The notes: generated from the sequence alone by a model not told the origin. 64,000 bases of DNA from Micrasema longulum (GCA_022494885.1 JAGVSM010000930.1:1-64000), one strand, 5' to 3'; shown: positions 51,403-62,144, numbered from the stretch's first letter. Program-made: numbers and translations.

Positions 51403-51612
51403 TCGCCCCCTACCTAATGGATCTGGGATTGGAGGGGGAGATTTTTCAAAATGTAAACTCTCGCCTTCCACACAGTAGCCGGGCTCTTCATAGACCTGGG
51501 CTTGAGGGCGAGAGAACTATTCACGGGGACCCGTCGCAATAGATCTTCACAGGTCACAGTGACGTCAGGAGCTTGCATAGCACTGACCCCCACCACTAAG
51601 AATAAGAAAATA
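51403..51612 (+). mobile_element. RNase H LINE 3' end (same family as 13735-14700)
   Basis: TTCATAGACCTGGGCTTGAG, GGCGAGAGAACTATTCACGG and AGATCTTCACAGGTCACAGT match 14581-14690. A preceding GATCTGGGATTGGAGGGGGA suggests a second partial copy or duplication of the D-L-G-L-E-G-E stretch. Confidence 0.8.
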
Positions 51613-51711
51613 AGATCACCTTACTGTCATGTAACAGATGATTCAAATGTCATATTAAATTTACAATACTACCCAAATATTTCTATTAGGCTTACATAGA
51701 AACATAATAAC

Positions 51712-51900
51712 AATAAGCTTCGGTGTAGGGGTCAGCGTGTTTGCCTAGCATGCAAGAGGCCTCGAGTTCGATTCCTGACATGGTTGACATGAAATATTTA
51801 TTTAAAAGGGTATTTTTACACAATAATATTTCATAGTACCTGGACTTGAACCTGAAGCGTAAAATTGATCATCTTTACTTGATTATGATGATGATGATTC
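51712..51900 (+). mobile_element. SINE-A
   Basis: GGGGTCAGCGTGTTTGCCTA, GCCTCGAGTTCGATTCCTGA, TTTCATAGTACCTGGACTTG and AAGCGTAAAATTGATCATCT, ending in GATGATGATGAT. The middle of the body is deleted. Confidence 0.85.
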
Positions 51901-51904
51901 CTAT

Positions 51905-52050
51905 ATGGGAGTCAACGAGATGTAAATAACTCATTATTAGAATATATGCCAATCAATTTGTGGGAGTACTCTCCCACTATCCCACTGGATTCAAACATTC
52001 ATCCTCTGATCCGTATTTCTATGACACTAACCACGGGACCATAACACACA
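51905..52050 (-). repeat. Repeat C fragment, minus strand
   Basis: CAACGAGATGTAAATAACTC, CCTCTGATCCGTATTTCTAT and GACACTAACCACGGGACCAT match the head and first body part of repeat C in minus orientation. Confidence 0.7.
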
Positions 52051-52431
52051 TTCACAAATATAGGAGCACTCAGGTGATTGTGAGTCATGCGCACTCAACC
52101 AGGAGTACAGTAAAAAAAGATTTTGTTATTCCATAGCACGTATAGCGGTTTTACAAAAATGATTTCTCTTTAACGGACCTAAACTATATTACCTGATTCC
52201 GTGAGTTGGATATCTGATGAACTAACAGTATTGAAAAAGAGAATTACGATTTGGTTGACAAACATTCTAACTCAGGAATCAGAAAATTTGTGAAGGATAG
52301 TAATCTAAATATTATGCGATTCCATCGAATCATTTATAAATATGTTATTTTTTTTTTTTTTTTAATTTAATTTTAATAGCATATTTTTTTTGGAGCTATT
52401 ACTGTTTTTCCATTTCTTTGATATTATTTGT

Positions 52432-52650
52432 CGGTCGCGTGATGTAATGGTCTTTGCGCGTTTGCCTACCATGCAAGAGATCTCGGGTTTGATTCCCGAC
52501 GTGGTTGAAATGAAATGTTTTTTTCAAACAGTGTTTTTGAACTAGAATATTTAACTACGGTCCCTGGACTGGTTTGTAAAGCGTAAACCTAATTATCTTG
52601 TCTTCATGTAACAAAAATTATCAAGATACGCTGCGATTGGTGTATCAACA
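52432..52650 (+). mobile_element. SINE-A
   Basis: GCGCGTTTGCCTACCATGCA, CTCGGGTTTGATTCCCGACG, GGTCCCTGGACTGGTTTGTA and GCTGCGATTGGTGTATCAAC. Only the 3' end is missing. Confidence 0.85.
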
Positions 52651-52957
52651 AAATAAAATGATAAAAATTAAATAATTAAAACCGTTTTTATTTATGGCAA
52701 TTTGATAACCATATTTGCCGCAACAAATCGGTTTCTTAGAATAGGCATTTGCCCATATAGGAACCAAATGCAACATGAGGCATAGTAATATTTCTGGCTT
52801 TCCGACCCTTCATATACTAAGCCTACTCCAAGTACAAGCAAAATTTGTCAGAGTGTTTTTTTGTGCCATTTTGTCTTACTTGACTCATACTTTCATACTT
52901 TCATACTTATAAATTTATAAATAAATAAACAACGCGGTTCATTGGGCATCCGCTATT

Positions 52958-53205
52958 TTTTTTTTTTTTTTTGAACGAGTCGTGATTTTCGCTCCACGGT
53001 GTACCCACGCCTCGCCCACCCCCTCTCGCCTCCCGATCCCCTCTCAGGCCCAGTTTCCCGTTGGCAGGTAGGCCTGCGGCATACCTCCCACTCCCCCTAC
53101 CCTTTACCCCCTCCCAGTACCTGGCGCACGACAGCTTGCGGCTCCGCGGAGGTACTCGATAACGGTTCATGCGCTAGCTTCCCCAACTGTCGTGCGCTTA
53201 GCGTA
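52958..53205 (-). mobile_element. GC-rich 3' end of a minus-strand retroelement
   Basis: A run of T (52958-52973) is the A-tail of a minus-strand element. The adjacent 230 bp is pyrimidine- and GC-rich (CGCCTCGCCCACCCCCTCTC, CCTGCGGCATACCTCCCACT), quite unlike its surroundings. The two overlapping frames, 52907-53170 and 52999-53322, show no known domain. A non-LTR 3' UTR is my best guess. Confidence 0.5.
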
Positions 53206-53304
53206 GGCAGCTTGCTGATGGATCCCTTTCAATTACTAACAATCAAAGACCTTGTTTTAAAAACCTCAAATATCAAGAAACCATTTTTTTCAGGGGAGTG
53301 TTTA

Positions 53305-53877
53305 ACTCTTAAAAGACTGTGATAAATAATCCCTTTGCGCGGTGATGTAACATCGTCTTACCACTTGTAAATGACGGAATATACAGACATTTGGAAAAAA
53401 AAAACATGGAGACATACTGTTTAATAATTCTTTTTCTATAATTTATACAAATAAACAGATCATTTAGCACTGTTGTGGCAAAAGAAATAAAAAATCACAA
53501 ATACGCCTCTCATATTATGCGTGTGCGTCCCCCATCACTGTCATCAAACGACTGAAGACTGAATCTGTTTTACCCAACACCCGCCACAGAACAGCGTCTC
53601 TGTCTTTCTTGTTATGAGTTCTATCTTCATGCTCTCTCTTATACAGGTGTGTAGTTAAATCAGAGGCCGTTCATTCTTCGCGTAGCAAGGTAAAATATTT
53701 TTTGAATTAACATTTAGCATAGTTATACAAATTTTACTTTCCAAATTCGGTGTAAAAATGTATACTTAAAGGTTACAAAAAATAAGAATTCATCATTTAA
53801 AAAAATAAGAGAGATTTATCAAGTCTTGTGTCCTATGTCGACTAGTGTGACATCACAGCCACACAAGAGTTAAACTG
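53305..53877 (+). mobile_element. TTAA-ended MITE (family P), intact copy
   Basis: It starts TTAACTCTTAAAAGACTGTG and ends CACAGCCACACAAGAGTTAA, so the ends are inverted (TTAACTCTT and CTGTG conserved) and include TTAA on both sides, as expected for TTAA-specific piggyBac-like insertion. The interior has GGTGATGTAACATCGTCTTA and GAACAGCGTCTCTGTCTTTC. There is no transposase. Confidence 0.82.
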
Positions 53878-53954
53878 AATATTACGGTTTTATTGTGGTT
53901 TTTGTATCTTTTAATTGAACAAAATCATCATAAATCAATCGCAATCATCAATTT

Positions 53955-54185
53955 GAAAATCTTATAAATACTAGCAGGCTATCGCCGACTGTTACGTGCT
54001 AGGATATCCGGTCTTTTGGGCCTCGCTTAATCGGCCCTGCGGGCCTCAGTTGATCGGCTTTTAGGGCCTTAGTTGATTAATTAGATAAAGGAAAAGTAAT
54101 ACTTGAGGCTCTACAACAACTTGGTTCCCATTTTCTAATGTTGAGTTATTTATGGCCCCCGAAATTGAAATATTTTTTTAAAAAA
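53955..54185 (+). repeat. Repeat with GGGCCTC motifs, copy 2, plus a repeat C fragment
   Basis: CTAGCAGGCTATCGCCGACT, GGTCTTTTGGGCCTCGCTTA, CGGCCCTGCGGGCCTCAGTT resemble 13225-13400. 54120-54185 (CCATTTTCTAATGTTGAGTT) is a repeat C piece. Confidence 0.5.
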
Positions 54186-54263
54186 TAACAAAAATAATAA
54201 TCAGTCACTCAGAATAATGCTACAAAACCACATAAAATTGACATATATAATATGTTAAATATC

Positions 54264-54343
54264 CCGGCGGCCTCCGTAGTGTAGTGGTTGAGACGCATGA
54301 CTCACGCACGGTAGGTTCCGGGTTCGATTCCCGGTGAGGACAC
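54264..54343 (+). mobile_element. tRNA-derived SINE-B head, copy 2
   Basis: GGCCTCCGTAGTGTAGTGGT and GGTTCCGGGTTCGATTCCCG, with over 85% agreement with 10477-10553. Confidence 0.78.
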
Positions 54344-55640
54344 AAAAAAAAAATTATCGATTTACTGAATTTCATTTAAATTCTACTGATTATTAAACAT
54401 TTTTTCCATAGATTTTGTTTTTACTATATTTTCGTTCACAAAATAGGCAATCCACTTATAAATGAATAAACCAAATACTTACTTTTTATGTTTGCTCAGA
54501 AAGATACTTTTTTAGCTATCAGTTTTTTTATTAAATATTAAAATTATTTTTTATTTTTTTAAATATTACACCACAACAGGTCAGGAGGCCCCATTACAAA
54601 AGTTGATTACAGCACAGAATACCCAGGCTTGAGAAAAATCATAACGATATTGAATCTCATATTCCTTTGAGAACAGTCAGCCCCACGGATTCTGGCGGGC
54701 GGCAGAAATACGACCATAGCTCAGCTAGAGATACAATATTGTGAAGCATTCGGGAACAACGTGGATGCAAATAGCTTTAGACCGCTTGGCATGGAGAAGA
54801 ATGTAGGGGACCTACGTTTAGGACAAGACGTCTACAGGAAGAAATTTAAAAGGTATTACATTAAAGGTCAGTGTTACATTTGCTGTTTTTGGATAATATT
54901 TGGACCTTTGTAATTTTTAGTGGAAACCGTTAAGAAATTCTCCGGGCGGTCGCGTTTATTATTCGCCTTCTTGCGCAGGTTAAAATTTGGTTACAATAAA
55001 AAATGTGAGAAAATTGTTTCAAAATAAATTTGAGAAAGAAATGTCAAGACTTAGCCAGAACTTTCTTAGACAAGTGCTAAAATAAGATTTAGATTGGTTC
55101 TAATAGCATTGTAACAAATTACTGTTAACGTTTTCAAAATTTTAATAAAATCTGTGAGAAAAGATTCCCCCTCCTAGAGAAAATATTTACTACACCCCTG
55201 TCTAGAGTTCTGGTTTTAATTCATACGCAGAACTGTATGTTTCATTACCGGATATGCAATAATAGCATGTTTAGTTAGTAAAATACGTGTTTTCAACGTA
55301 AAGCAAGTTTCCGATAAAAATATGTAATGGACTTGCAACAGTGTATCCAATAAGCAAAGCAAACAGTGGATTTGGATTTGGTCAGATACCGGATACCAAA
55401 TATCCGATAAAGCCAGAGCACGGCGCTCCGTAGTCGCGCTCGAACACCAGGGTGTGTGATTTGATGTCCCAACATGTCGCTTCTTGATGAAGTCGCTCTA
55501 GCTTTGAAACATTTGCAGCAGACTGAGCAGCAGCGTGTACAGAGTAATGTTATTATCTGAAGCAGGTGGTACGTATCTATAAATAAAAACTTAATTGTTT
55601 TCTGCCAATAAATACAGATTTTTTTTTGTTGATAAACATA
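54344..55640. other. Mostly unassigned; possible Penelope-like motif at about 55483-55512
   Basis: 54590-54880 is GC-richer with no recognised reading frame. CTTGATGAAGTCGCTCTAGC followed by TTTGAAAC (55484-55511) resembles the Penelope-type 3' motif at 27901 but is short. The minus-strand frame 55475-55293 shows nothing. Confidence 0.3.
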
Positions 55641-55770
55641 AGTATATGCTTTGACAAGATTCTGTCACTGATTTATCACTTACAAATGCCTACAGAAGAG
55701 CACAAGACCTTTCCAGATGGAGGGAGACTGTCCACAGATGAGCCATACCTTGAGTCAGGCGTAATCACCA
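55640..55770 (+). mobile_element. RTE-like LINE terminal fragment
   Basis: LTNAYRRAQDLSRWRETVHR is read near 55680-55735; A-x-x-R-x-x-W-R-x-x-V is the usual last block of RTE-type polyproteins. It is short and frame-broken afterwards. Confidence 0.5.
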
Positions 55771-55919
55771 TCCTCAGACATGAGGCATGGATTTTTAGTT
55801 TTTTTTTAAATATGGGACTTGCATTAATTTTTACCTTGCTTACAAGATTTATTTTTCAAAATAGGATTTTTCTGCAGTTAAATTACTTTAAACTTTAGCT
55901 AAGTTTTTAGGATCAGGAA

Positions 55920-57010
55920 GGATATTCTAGAGTGGGCTAATCAGAAACTTCTCAGCATTTGCTCAAGTTGTGAGGAAACTACTAAAAACTCTTCAAGAGA
56001 AGCCGGCCTGTTGACTACTGTCAACCGTCTTCCGTTCCACTAGAAGAGTGTTCGGCATTTTGCTCCCTACTTTGGTTTATTTTACCAATTGCCTGCACTT
56101 TATTTACCATGTATGATACTAACTCTCGTGTGAGTTCTTTATTGCCTATCACCTATGGGATGTTGCTAAAATCTTCACCCAGGCTTCTGCATTGCGCCTC
56201 CAGCTGTTGTCTTTGAAAGCTAAAAAAAGGAACAATGCATCAACAAGTGAGGGATATCTTGAGAAGTTTCATCATCACATGGGTAGCTGTCAGGTAGCTC
56301 ATGAACCAACCATCACCTGCGTTAATCTGGGTGAGCTCGTAGCCAGCTATCTGCATTCTCCTTAAATTAAAAGCATGGAAAATTGTTGGGAAAAATATTT
56401 TAGTAATACTTCCGGTAGGTGCACTCAAATAACGATCGTTCCAGAGTTGAAGGGTCCTGCTTCATTTTCTTTTGGCAAAACTGAGCGGAAAATCGGCAAA
56501 ATCGGGGGCTGTCTTCTTGAGCGTAGTCTCTCAAGCTTTTTTGTCAGCCTTTTCGTTGCCAAGGATTTCGCAGTTTCTCCTTATCCAGCCGATGTACACG
56601 TCCCGGTGTCTGCAACGTAGCTTCTGGATATCTGATCTGATGTCCATTACAATAGAGTTGACTGAATTTTGGTCAGTTATTGCATGGACGCCAGATTTTC
56701 AATGTGTCAGGATGGTTATTTTCTTTCATATGTTTGGTGGCTTCTTCAAAACATAGACCAGGGCATCTCTGATCGCAAACAGTTTCGCTTGAAACACGTA
56801 GCAGAAATCGCTTATTTTCAACTTTCTCGACGGCAGTTTTCTGACGCCATCATATGATACAAAAACTGCACCTACTTTGCCTTATAAGAGATTGCCATCT
56901 GTAAATCCTCAACTCTTCCCGCGCCGTCCCAGGCAGAACGTGATCATCGCAGCCATGATCCATCGGGTAGCGCTCCGCTGGATGAGGAAGTGAGAAATAG
57001 TCTTCCACTC
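55920..57010 (-). mobile_element. R1/I-like LINE RNase H domain and knuckle, minus strand, catalytically dead
   Basis: On the minus strand from about 56915 down it reads GFTDGNLL (first Asp present), a stop, GKVGAVFVSYDGVRKLPSRK, DFCYVFQAKLFAIRDALVYV (Lys where the catalytic Glu is expected), ITILTH then a stop (His in place of Asp), GWIRRNCEILGNEKADKKAE (final Asp present), GSITKIFFPTIFHAFNLRRM and SYPCDDETSQDIPHLLMHC. The whole RNase HI fold is thus traceable but two of four acidic residues are lost. A related knuckle with 3' UTR is at 62480-62880. Confidence 0.9.
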
Positions 57011-57084
57011 CCTGATAAAATCTATCCTACGGCAAGTCTTGCAAGGTGAGATTCTTCAAGGCACGGAATGAAGAGAGGTAGGTA

Positions 57085-57365
57085 TGGTTCCAGGGACGAA
57101 GGAGCATATGAAGCAAGTGAGGCTGAGCCTCACTAAGAAATTATTGCTATTCGCCAGTACCTAATATGTATTTCAATTCACATTAAATCAACACATTATG
57201 AAGATAAAAAACTAGCAACCAATATAAAAATGCTCAAAGATGCCTACAAACATGGTCTGTACTGTGTTATTTACTGTAGGTACCTACTTAACATTTACGC
57301 ATTTAATACTTATCCTTAAAATCTGAGCTTCACTAGAAATTTGGTATCAAAGACGCCACTGTATG
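57085..57365 (+). repeat. Repeat N, uninterrupted copy
   Basis: GACGAAGGAGCATATGAAGC, the palindrome AGTGAGGCTGAGCCTCACT, GTAGGTACCTACTTAACATT and GAGCTTCACTAGAAATTTGG match the two halves at 33768-33955 and 34685-34785 inverted. Confidence 0.82.
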
Positions 57366-57437
57366 GTTCGCAATATATTCTAAAGAAATATACGTTAGTG
57401 CTATCGAATAAATAATATATTTGATGTTTCTCAGTAA

Positions 57438-57605
57438 AGTGTGTTTTCGCACTAGAATATTTCATAGTCCTTAGATTGGTACCTGCAATTTAAGACAGAT
57501 CATCTTACCTTAATGTAACAACGATCAAGATACGCTACGATTGGTGTACCAATGCAGTGCCTTATGCACCATTAGGTGCGGAAAGGGAATGATGATGACG
57601 ATGAT
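57438..57605 (+). mobile_element. SINE-A body and 3' end
   Basis: TTTCATAGTCCTTAGATTGG, ATCAAGATACGCTACGATTG and CATTAGGTGCGGAAAGGGAA, then (GATGATGAC)n. The head is absent. Confidence 0.85.
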
Positions 57606-58035
57606 CGAGTTATTCGCGCAAACGAAACTTGTCGATTTTTTAAAAATGGGGCCTATTTTTGGAATGAGTTTAAAAGTTGTGAAAGCTTTGGACAAGAAAC
57701 GAATTAATACAGTAAGGTCAAACAAAATTATGTATTAAAAAAATATCTGCCCACCGTCTTTTATGAACAGTACCCCATATTTCCCCATACTGATTATGAT
57801 TCCGCCTATATACCGCTTCTCAAAAGGACCGTAATTCGGATCATTTTTACATTGAATGTATTATTAATAATTTCGATACATAATTCATTATCTACATAAC
57901 AGTTAAAATATTAAATCATCGCTGCAACTGTGCCGAAAATTATACCCAACTTTTATCATTGCAATTATTAATTTAATTTGTACTTTAAAACCTATACGAT
58001 AAACACCTTAACCTTTAGTTATCATATCATTTCAT
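57606..58035. other. Unassigned stretch
   Basis: Two antiparallel frames (57541-57738 and 57725-57525) overlap the SINE end and show no protein motif. Confidence 0.3.
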
Positions 58036-58037
58036 TT

Positions 58038-58606
58038 CATTTCATTTATTTATTCAGATATTTAGAACATTACAGAAAAAAGGCCCAATTTATCTAAATA
58101 CAATAATAGATCACAAATTGCAGTAGATAGTTATGTTATTAAAATAATATAACAAAATGTAAAAAGAAAAATTAAAAGTTAGAAAGGGCTTTCCTAAGGG
58201 AAGGCCCACTGTCGTGAAATATGTCGACATCCGAGGCGATGCGATTAAGTAGCGAGATTGCTCTACCAACCGGCAGGTTGGTTCTGCATCGTGGTAGGTA
58301 AAACAATCGATGCTGTCTTTGTCGAAGATAGTTATCAGGTACGAACAGACCTACATCCATTAGAATTTCTGAGTTATGTATGCGACCACCAATCACCTGG
58401 AAAAAGTGAACACCCAAATGAACGTCCCTCCTCCTCCATAATGACTGATAGCCTAGCATCCCCAGTAAAAAGTCGGTTGGGAAGAGCCAAGGATAATATC
58501 CACACTCTTTTAGGTACAGATAGCGCAGAAATTTTTTCTGCACTCTCTCCACCATCAAAGAGTATCGAGCCTCATGTGGCGACCAAATAATGGAACTAAA
58601 CTCCAA
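58038..58606 (-). mobile_element. Jockey-like LINE family J1, longest copy, minus strand
   Basis: Frame 58606-58172 is uninterrupted for 144 codons: EFSSIIWSPHEARYSLMVER, VQKKFLRYLYLKECGYYPWL, MLGYQSLWRRRDVHLGVHFF, FVPDNYLRQRQHRLFYLPRC and RTNLPVGRAISLLNRIASDV. This is the RT thumb and C-terminus. The A-rich terminus lies at the left, where (TTTCA)n is seen (58022-58050). It is 5'-truncated at the point where a second LINE begins. Confidence 0.92.
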
Positions 58607-59050
58607 ACGACTTCAGAGCATGAATTATGTCATACCCAAAACCCGTACTACTTTTGCTCAGAGACATCTCTCATTTATCACACGGAGAGTGTTCAATATT
58701 TTGGAAGAACGTATTAAGCTCTCAAGAACAAAAATTATTTTCAAGAAAGGAGTTAAGGACTGGATTTTCCTTAGTGGGAGGGATTTGAGTAGGAAACTCC
58801 TTGATGATTTTCCGAATGCTTGAGTTTACTGTTTACCATATTGATGTGCCATATAATATATGTTATTTTTATTTTTTTTTATAATTATTTTATGTGTTTC
58901 TAATCCTTAATTTGTGGTAATATACTCATGTGTCTGTGTCATATAATTGCTTATCCCATCTCAACACAGGACTTTTAGTCCCATAAAGTTGGGACTTATT
59001 GTCTCCAATAATGTGCAATAAACTTATGTATGTTAATAAATAAATAAATA
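58600..59050 (+). mobile_element. Jockey-like LINE 3' end (+), head to head with J1
   Basis: VIPKTRTTFAQRHLSFITRR, VFNILEERIKLSRTKIIFKK and GVKDWIFLSG form the terminal RT block (R-T-x-F-A-Q-R-H, then F-N-x-L). The UTR ends AATAAACTTATGTATGTTAA and (TAAA)n at about 59035-59050. It is of the same lineage as 60850-61255. Confidence 0.82.
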
Positions 59051-59734
59051 TCTTGTTACATATATCAAATTTATTTAAGAAAAAAAAGTACCTTTTACAG
59101 AAAAAAAAATATCCGTTAATTTGAGTGAAAAGACGCTATCCTCTCTGAACTTTCTTTCAATAACATGAAAGATGTTGATTTCCGAAGAGATACGGTTGGT
59201 TTTACTCCTAAAATACTATGGTAAATAATTCCTTTGCGTGCGGTGATGTAACATCGTGTTACCACAAGCAAATAACGGAATATTGTAAAGTTCAGACATT
59301 AAAAAAAAACATGAAGACATTTTTGTTAATGACGTTTTTCATATTTTATAAAAATACACATGTAATTTAGCGCTGCTATTGCAAAATAAACTAAAAATCA
59401 TAAATACGCCTGTCAATCTACATGCGTGCGTCTCCATCGCTGTCAATAACCGAATGAATCTGTTTCACACAAACACCGGCTACAGAACAACGTCTCTGTC
59501 TTCCTTGTTATGAGTTCTATCTCCGTGCTCACTCTTACACAGATTTATGGTTGCATTGGCGTAACATTCGTTCTTCGCGTATCAAAGATGAATATTTTTT
59601 GTATTAAAATCCAGCATAACTATTCTTACATATTTATAAATAAACACAATTTACTTTTTAAATCCATTGTAAAAATTTTCATTTGAAGATTACAAAAAAT
59701 ACAGCTTCACTGTTTAACAAATTTGTTTTTTTCC

Positions 59735-60350
59735 TTATTCCCTTTCCGCACCTAATGGTACATAGGGCACTGTTTTGGTACACCAATTGTAGCGTATCTT
59801 GATCGTTGTTACATTAAGGTAAGATGATCTGTCTCACGCTTCAGACCCCAGTCAAGGAACTATAAAATATTCGAGTGTTAAAACACCATTTTCAAATAAA
59901 TATTTCAATTCAATTCAATTCAATTTAATTCAATTCACTTTTTAAAATATAACATGTACATTACAAACATATATTCAATACGTTCATATTTTAAAACAGA
60001 AAAAAATACATGAAAGAGACTCATGTCAAAGTAGTAGAAGAATCCTGCTCCGGAAAACCTCTTCGGATACATGGAACAGATCAATATCCAGAGCGATGGT
60101 GTTCAGCATAGCGGTAGCCCTTCCAACGGGCATAACCACAGGCAAGTTGGTCCTGTATATCGGAATATGAAACAATCAATGCTGACGCTGTCTTAGGTAA
60201 TTATCAGGAACATACAAACCAATGCTCATCATAATCTCAGAATTATCGATCACGCCGCGTAACAATCATACATAAACCATGTCGGGAATCGAGCCTTAGA
60301 CCTCTTGTATGTAAGGGAAACGCGCTGACCACTACACCACGAGGTCGACA
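59735..60350 (-). mobile_element. SINE-A, minus strand, nested in family P and itself split
   Basis: 59735-59917 is the 3' end and body (CCGCACCTAATGGTACATAG, TCACGCTTCAGACCCCAGTC). 60273-60350 is the head (ACCATGTCGGGAATCGAGCC, ACCACTACACCACGAGGTCG). The middle is the J1 LINE end. Confidence 0.88.
59918..60272 (-). mobile_element. LINE family J1, 3' end, minus strand, nested in SINE-A
   Basis: It starts with (TTCAA)n, the A-rich terminus in minus orientation, and contains TCCTGCTCCGGAAAACCTCT, GGCAAGTTGGTCCTGTATAT and ATTATCAGGAACATACAAAC. The minus strand encodes SLFHIPIYRTNLPVVMPVGR and ALDIDLFHVSEEVFRSRILL. Confidence 0.88.
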
Positions 60351-60420
60351 AAAAATAAGAGAGATATATCAAGTCTTGCATCGTATGTATACTAGCGTGA
60401 CATCACAGCCACGCAAGAGT

Positions 60421-60692
60421 TAAGACATTGCTCTTCCTACTGAAATTACCATTGACAGGCTGGTTCTGCCAGCAGGAAGATAAAACAAGCGATGTCTTGG
60501 GTCATTAGGCATGTACAGAAAAATACTTTCCATTACACCTAAGTTGATCGTAATGCCACGAATGAAGCGGAAAAAATACGTAAGCATATAATATGCATTT
60601 CTTCTTTTCTCCAAACTACTGTAGCGAAGCATTCCTAGTATAAAGTCTGTAGGGTACAACCACGGATAGTGTCTGTCTTTTTCTTAGACATT
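60421..60692 (-). mobile_element. LINE family J1 fragment, minus strand
   Basis: YPTDFILGMLRYSSLEKRRN, AYYMLTYFFRFIRGITINLG, MPNDPRHRLFYLPAGRTSLS and MVISVGRAMS are read on the minus strand, starting directly at the right end of the family P MITE. Confidence 0.82.
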
Positions 60693-60849
60693 TATTCTAA
60701 ACCATCTCCAACATGACATAATACTTCAATTCAAAGGGCGTGTACTTAATAATATGCACAATGCAGTTGCATGTGCTTAGCAGTTATTAGTTATAGTCAT
60801 CGTACTCGATAGTGCATAAAGCGCTACATTAGAACACAAAATGCAATGT

Positions 60850-61258
60850 ACCACTATTTGGATATGATTTGGAAAGAAAAATATGATTAAGATAATGTAC
60901 AAAAAATATAGACTATTTCATAGTGATGAACTATACGTAGAGAGTGGACTCCTTAGTTTTAGGAAATTATATTTATTCCAGTGCCTGAAATATGTTCACT
61001 TAAATAGGGAACTATTTAGTAATAATTTAAATCGTATTAACAATAGATCCGATAGTGTACTGTCAGTTCCAGAATGCAGAACTAAGTTCGCACAGAGGCA
61101 CTCCTTACATGTTGGTCCAAGATCCTTCAATTTTCTACCTAAGGAATTACAAAACATTAAATCACTGGTACAGTTTAAAGTAGGTTTGAGGTCGTGGATT
61201 GGCATGGAAGGAACAGATAGAAACCTTTTTATAAAAACAAAATTAAAATAAAAAATAA
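60850..61258 (+). mobile_element. Jockey-like LINE C-terminus (+), followed by a TTTTCC satellite
   Basis: Frame 60883-61251: ELYVESGLLSFRKLYLFQCL, VPECRTKFAQRHSLHVGPRS, FNFLPKELQNIKSLVQFKVG and LRSWI, ending in an A-rich AAAATTAAAATAAAAAATAA tail at 61235-61258. The RT thumb and the F-N-x-L-P block are well preserved over 122 codons. Confidence 0.9.
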
Positions 61259-61311
61259 AATGCATACTGCAAATAAATTCTGTTTTCGTAATATCAGCAT
61301 ATATTTATTTT

Positions 61312-61925
61312 CTTTTCTTTTTCTTTTCCTTTTCCTTTTCCTTTTCCTTTTCCTTTTCCTTTTCCTTTTCCTTTTCCTTTTCCTTTTCCTTTTCCTTTTC
61401 CTTTTCCTTTTCCTTTTCCTTTTCCTTTTCCTTTTCCTTTTCCTTTTCCTTTTCCTTTTCCTTTTCCTTTTCCTTTTCCTTTTCCTTTTTTTCTTTTCTT
61501 TTCCTTTTCCTTTTCCTTTTCCTTTTTCCTTTTCCTTTTCCTTTTCCTTTTCCTTTTTTTCCTTTTCCTTTTCCTTTTCCTTTTCCTTTTCCTTTTCCTT
61601 TTCCTTTTCCTTTTCCTTTTCCTTTTCCTTTTCCTTTTCCTTTTTCCCTTTTCCTTTTCCTTTTCCTTTTCCTTTTCCTTTTCCTTTTCCTTTTCCTTTT
61701 CCTTTTCCTTTTTCCTTTTCCTTTTTCCTTTTCCTTTTCCTTTTCCTTTTCCCTTTTCCTTTTTCCTTTTCCTTTTCCTTTTCCTTTTCCTTTTCCTTTT
61801 CCTTTTCCTTTTCCTTTTCCTTTTCCTTTTCCTTTTCCTTTTCCTTTTCCTTTTCCTTTTCCTTTTCCTTTTCCTTTTCCTTTTCCTTTTCCTTTTCCTT
61901 TTCCTTTTCCTTTCCTTTTTTTTTC
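61312..61925. repeat. (TTTTCC)n hexanucleotide satellite, about 610 bp
   Basis: It is almost pure TTTTCC with rare one-base slips (extra T or C at about 61487, 61554, 61643, 61710, 61755, 61914). The strand is strictly polypyrimidine. The long frames on both strands (FLFLF/FSFSF on +, KEKEKE/RKRKRK on -) are products of the 6-bp period, not genes. Confidence 0.98.
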
Positions 61926-62144
61926 TTTTTTCTTTGTTTGCTATAAACTTTATAATAATTAAAAAAGGAATGGCCCACGCTCAGACGCTAAATTCTTTAT
62001 GGGCTTTTTTTCTAAATTATGTTATAGCTTAATTTTAAGGTGTATATTTTTGAGTATTTTTGTAATTAAAGTTCTATGTAAATATTTGTTTGGAAATATA
62101 CAATTTTTTTTTTTTTTTTTTAATAAATAAAAATCTGTGACATC

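Larger units (their letters stand above)
59202..60422 (+). mobile_element. TTAA-type MITE (family P), copy interrupted by nested insertions
   Basis: 59202-59715 (TTTACTCCTAAAATACTATG, GGTGATGTAACATCGTGTTA, GAACAACGTCTCTGTCTTCC) and 60350-60422 (AGAGATATATCAAGTCTTGC, GACATCACAGCCACGCAAGA then GTTAA) together match 53305-53877. The gap is filled by a SINE-A that itself contains a LINE end. Confidence 0.85.

Noticed and set aside
52907..53322. Pair of overlapping frames in the GC-rich segment at 53.0-53.2 kb
   Set aside because: No known domain; the low-complexity composition and the T-run suggest a retroelement 3' end.
61229..61978. Long minus-strand frame with KEKEKE/RKRKRK repeats and the matching + frame with FLFLF/FSFSF
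   Set aside because: Both arise purely from the TTTTCC satellite: a 6-bp period leaves all frames open.
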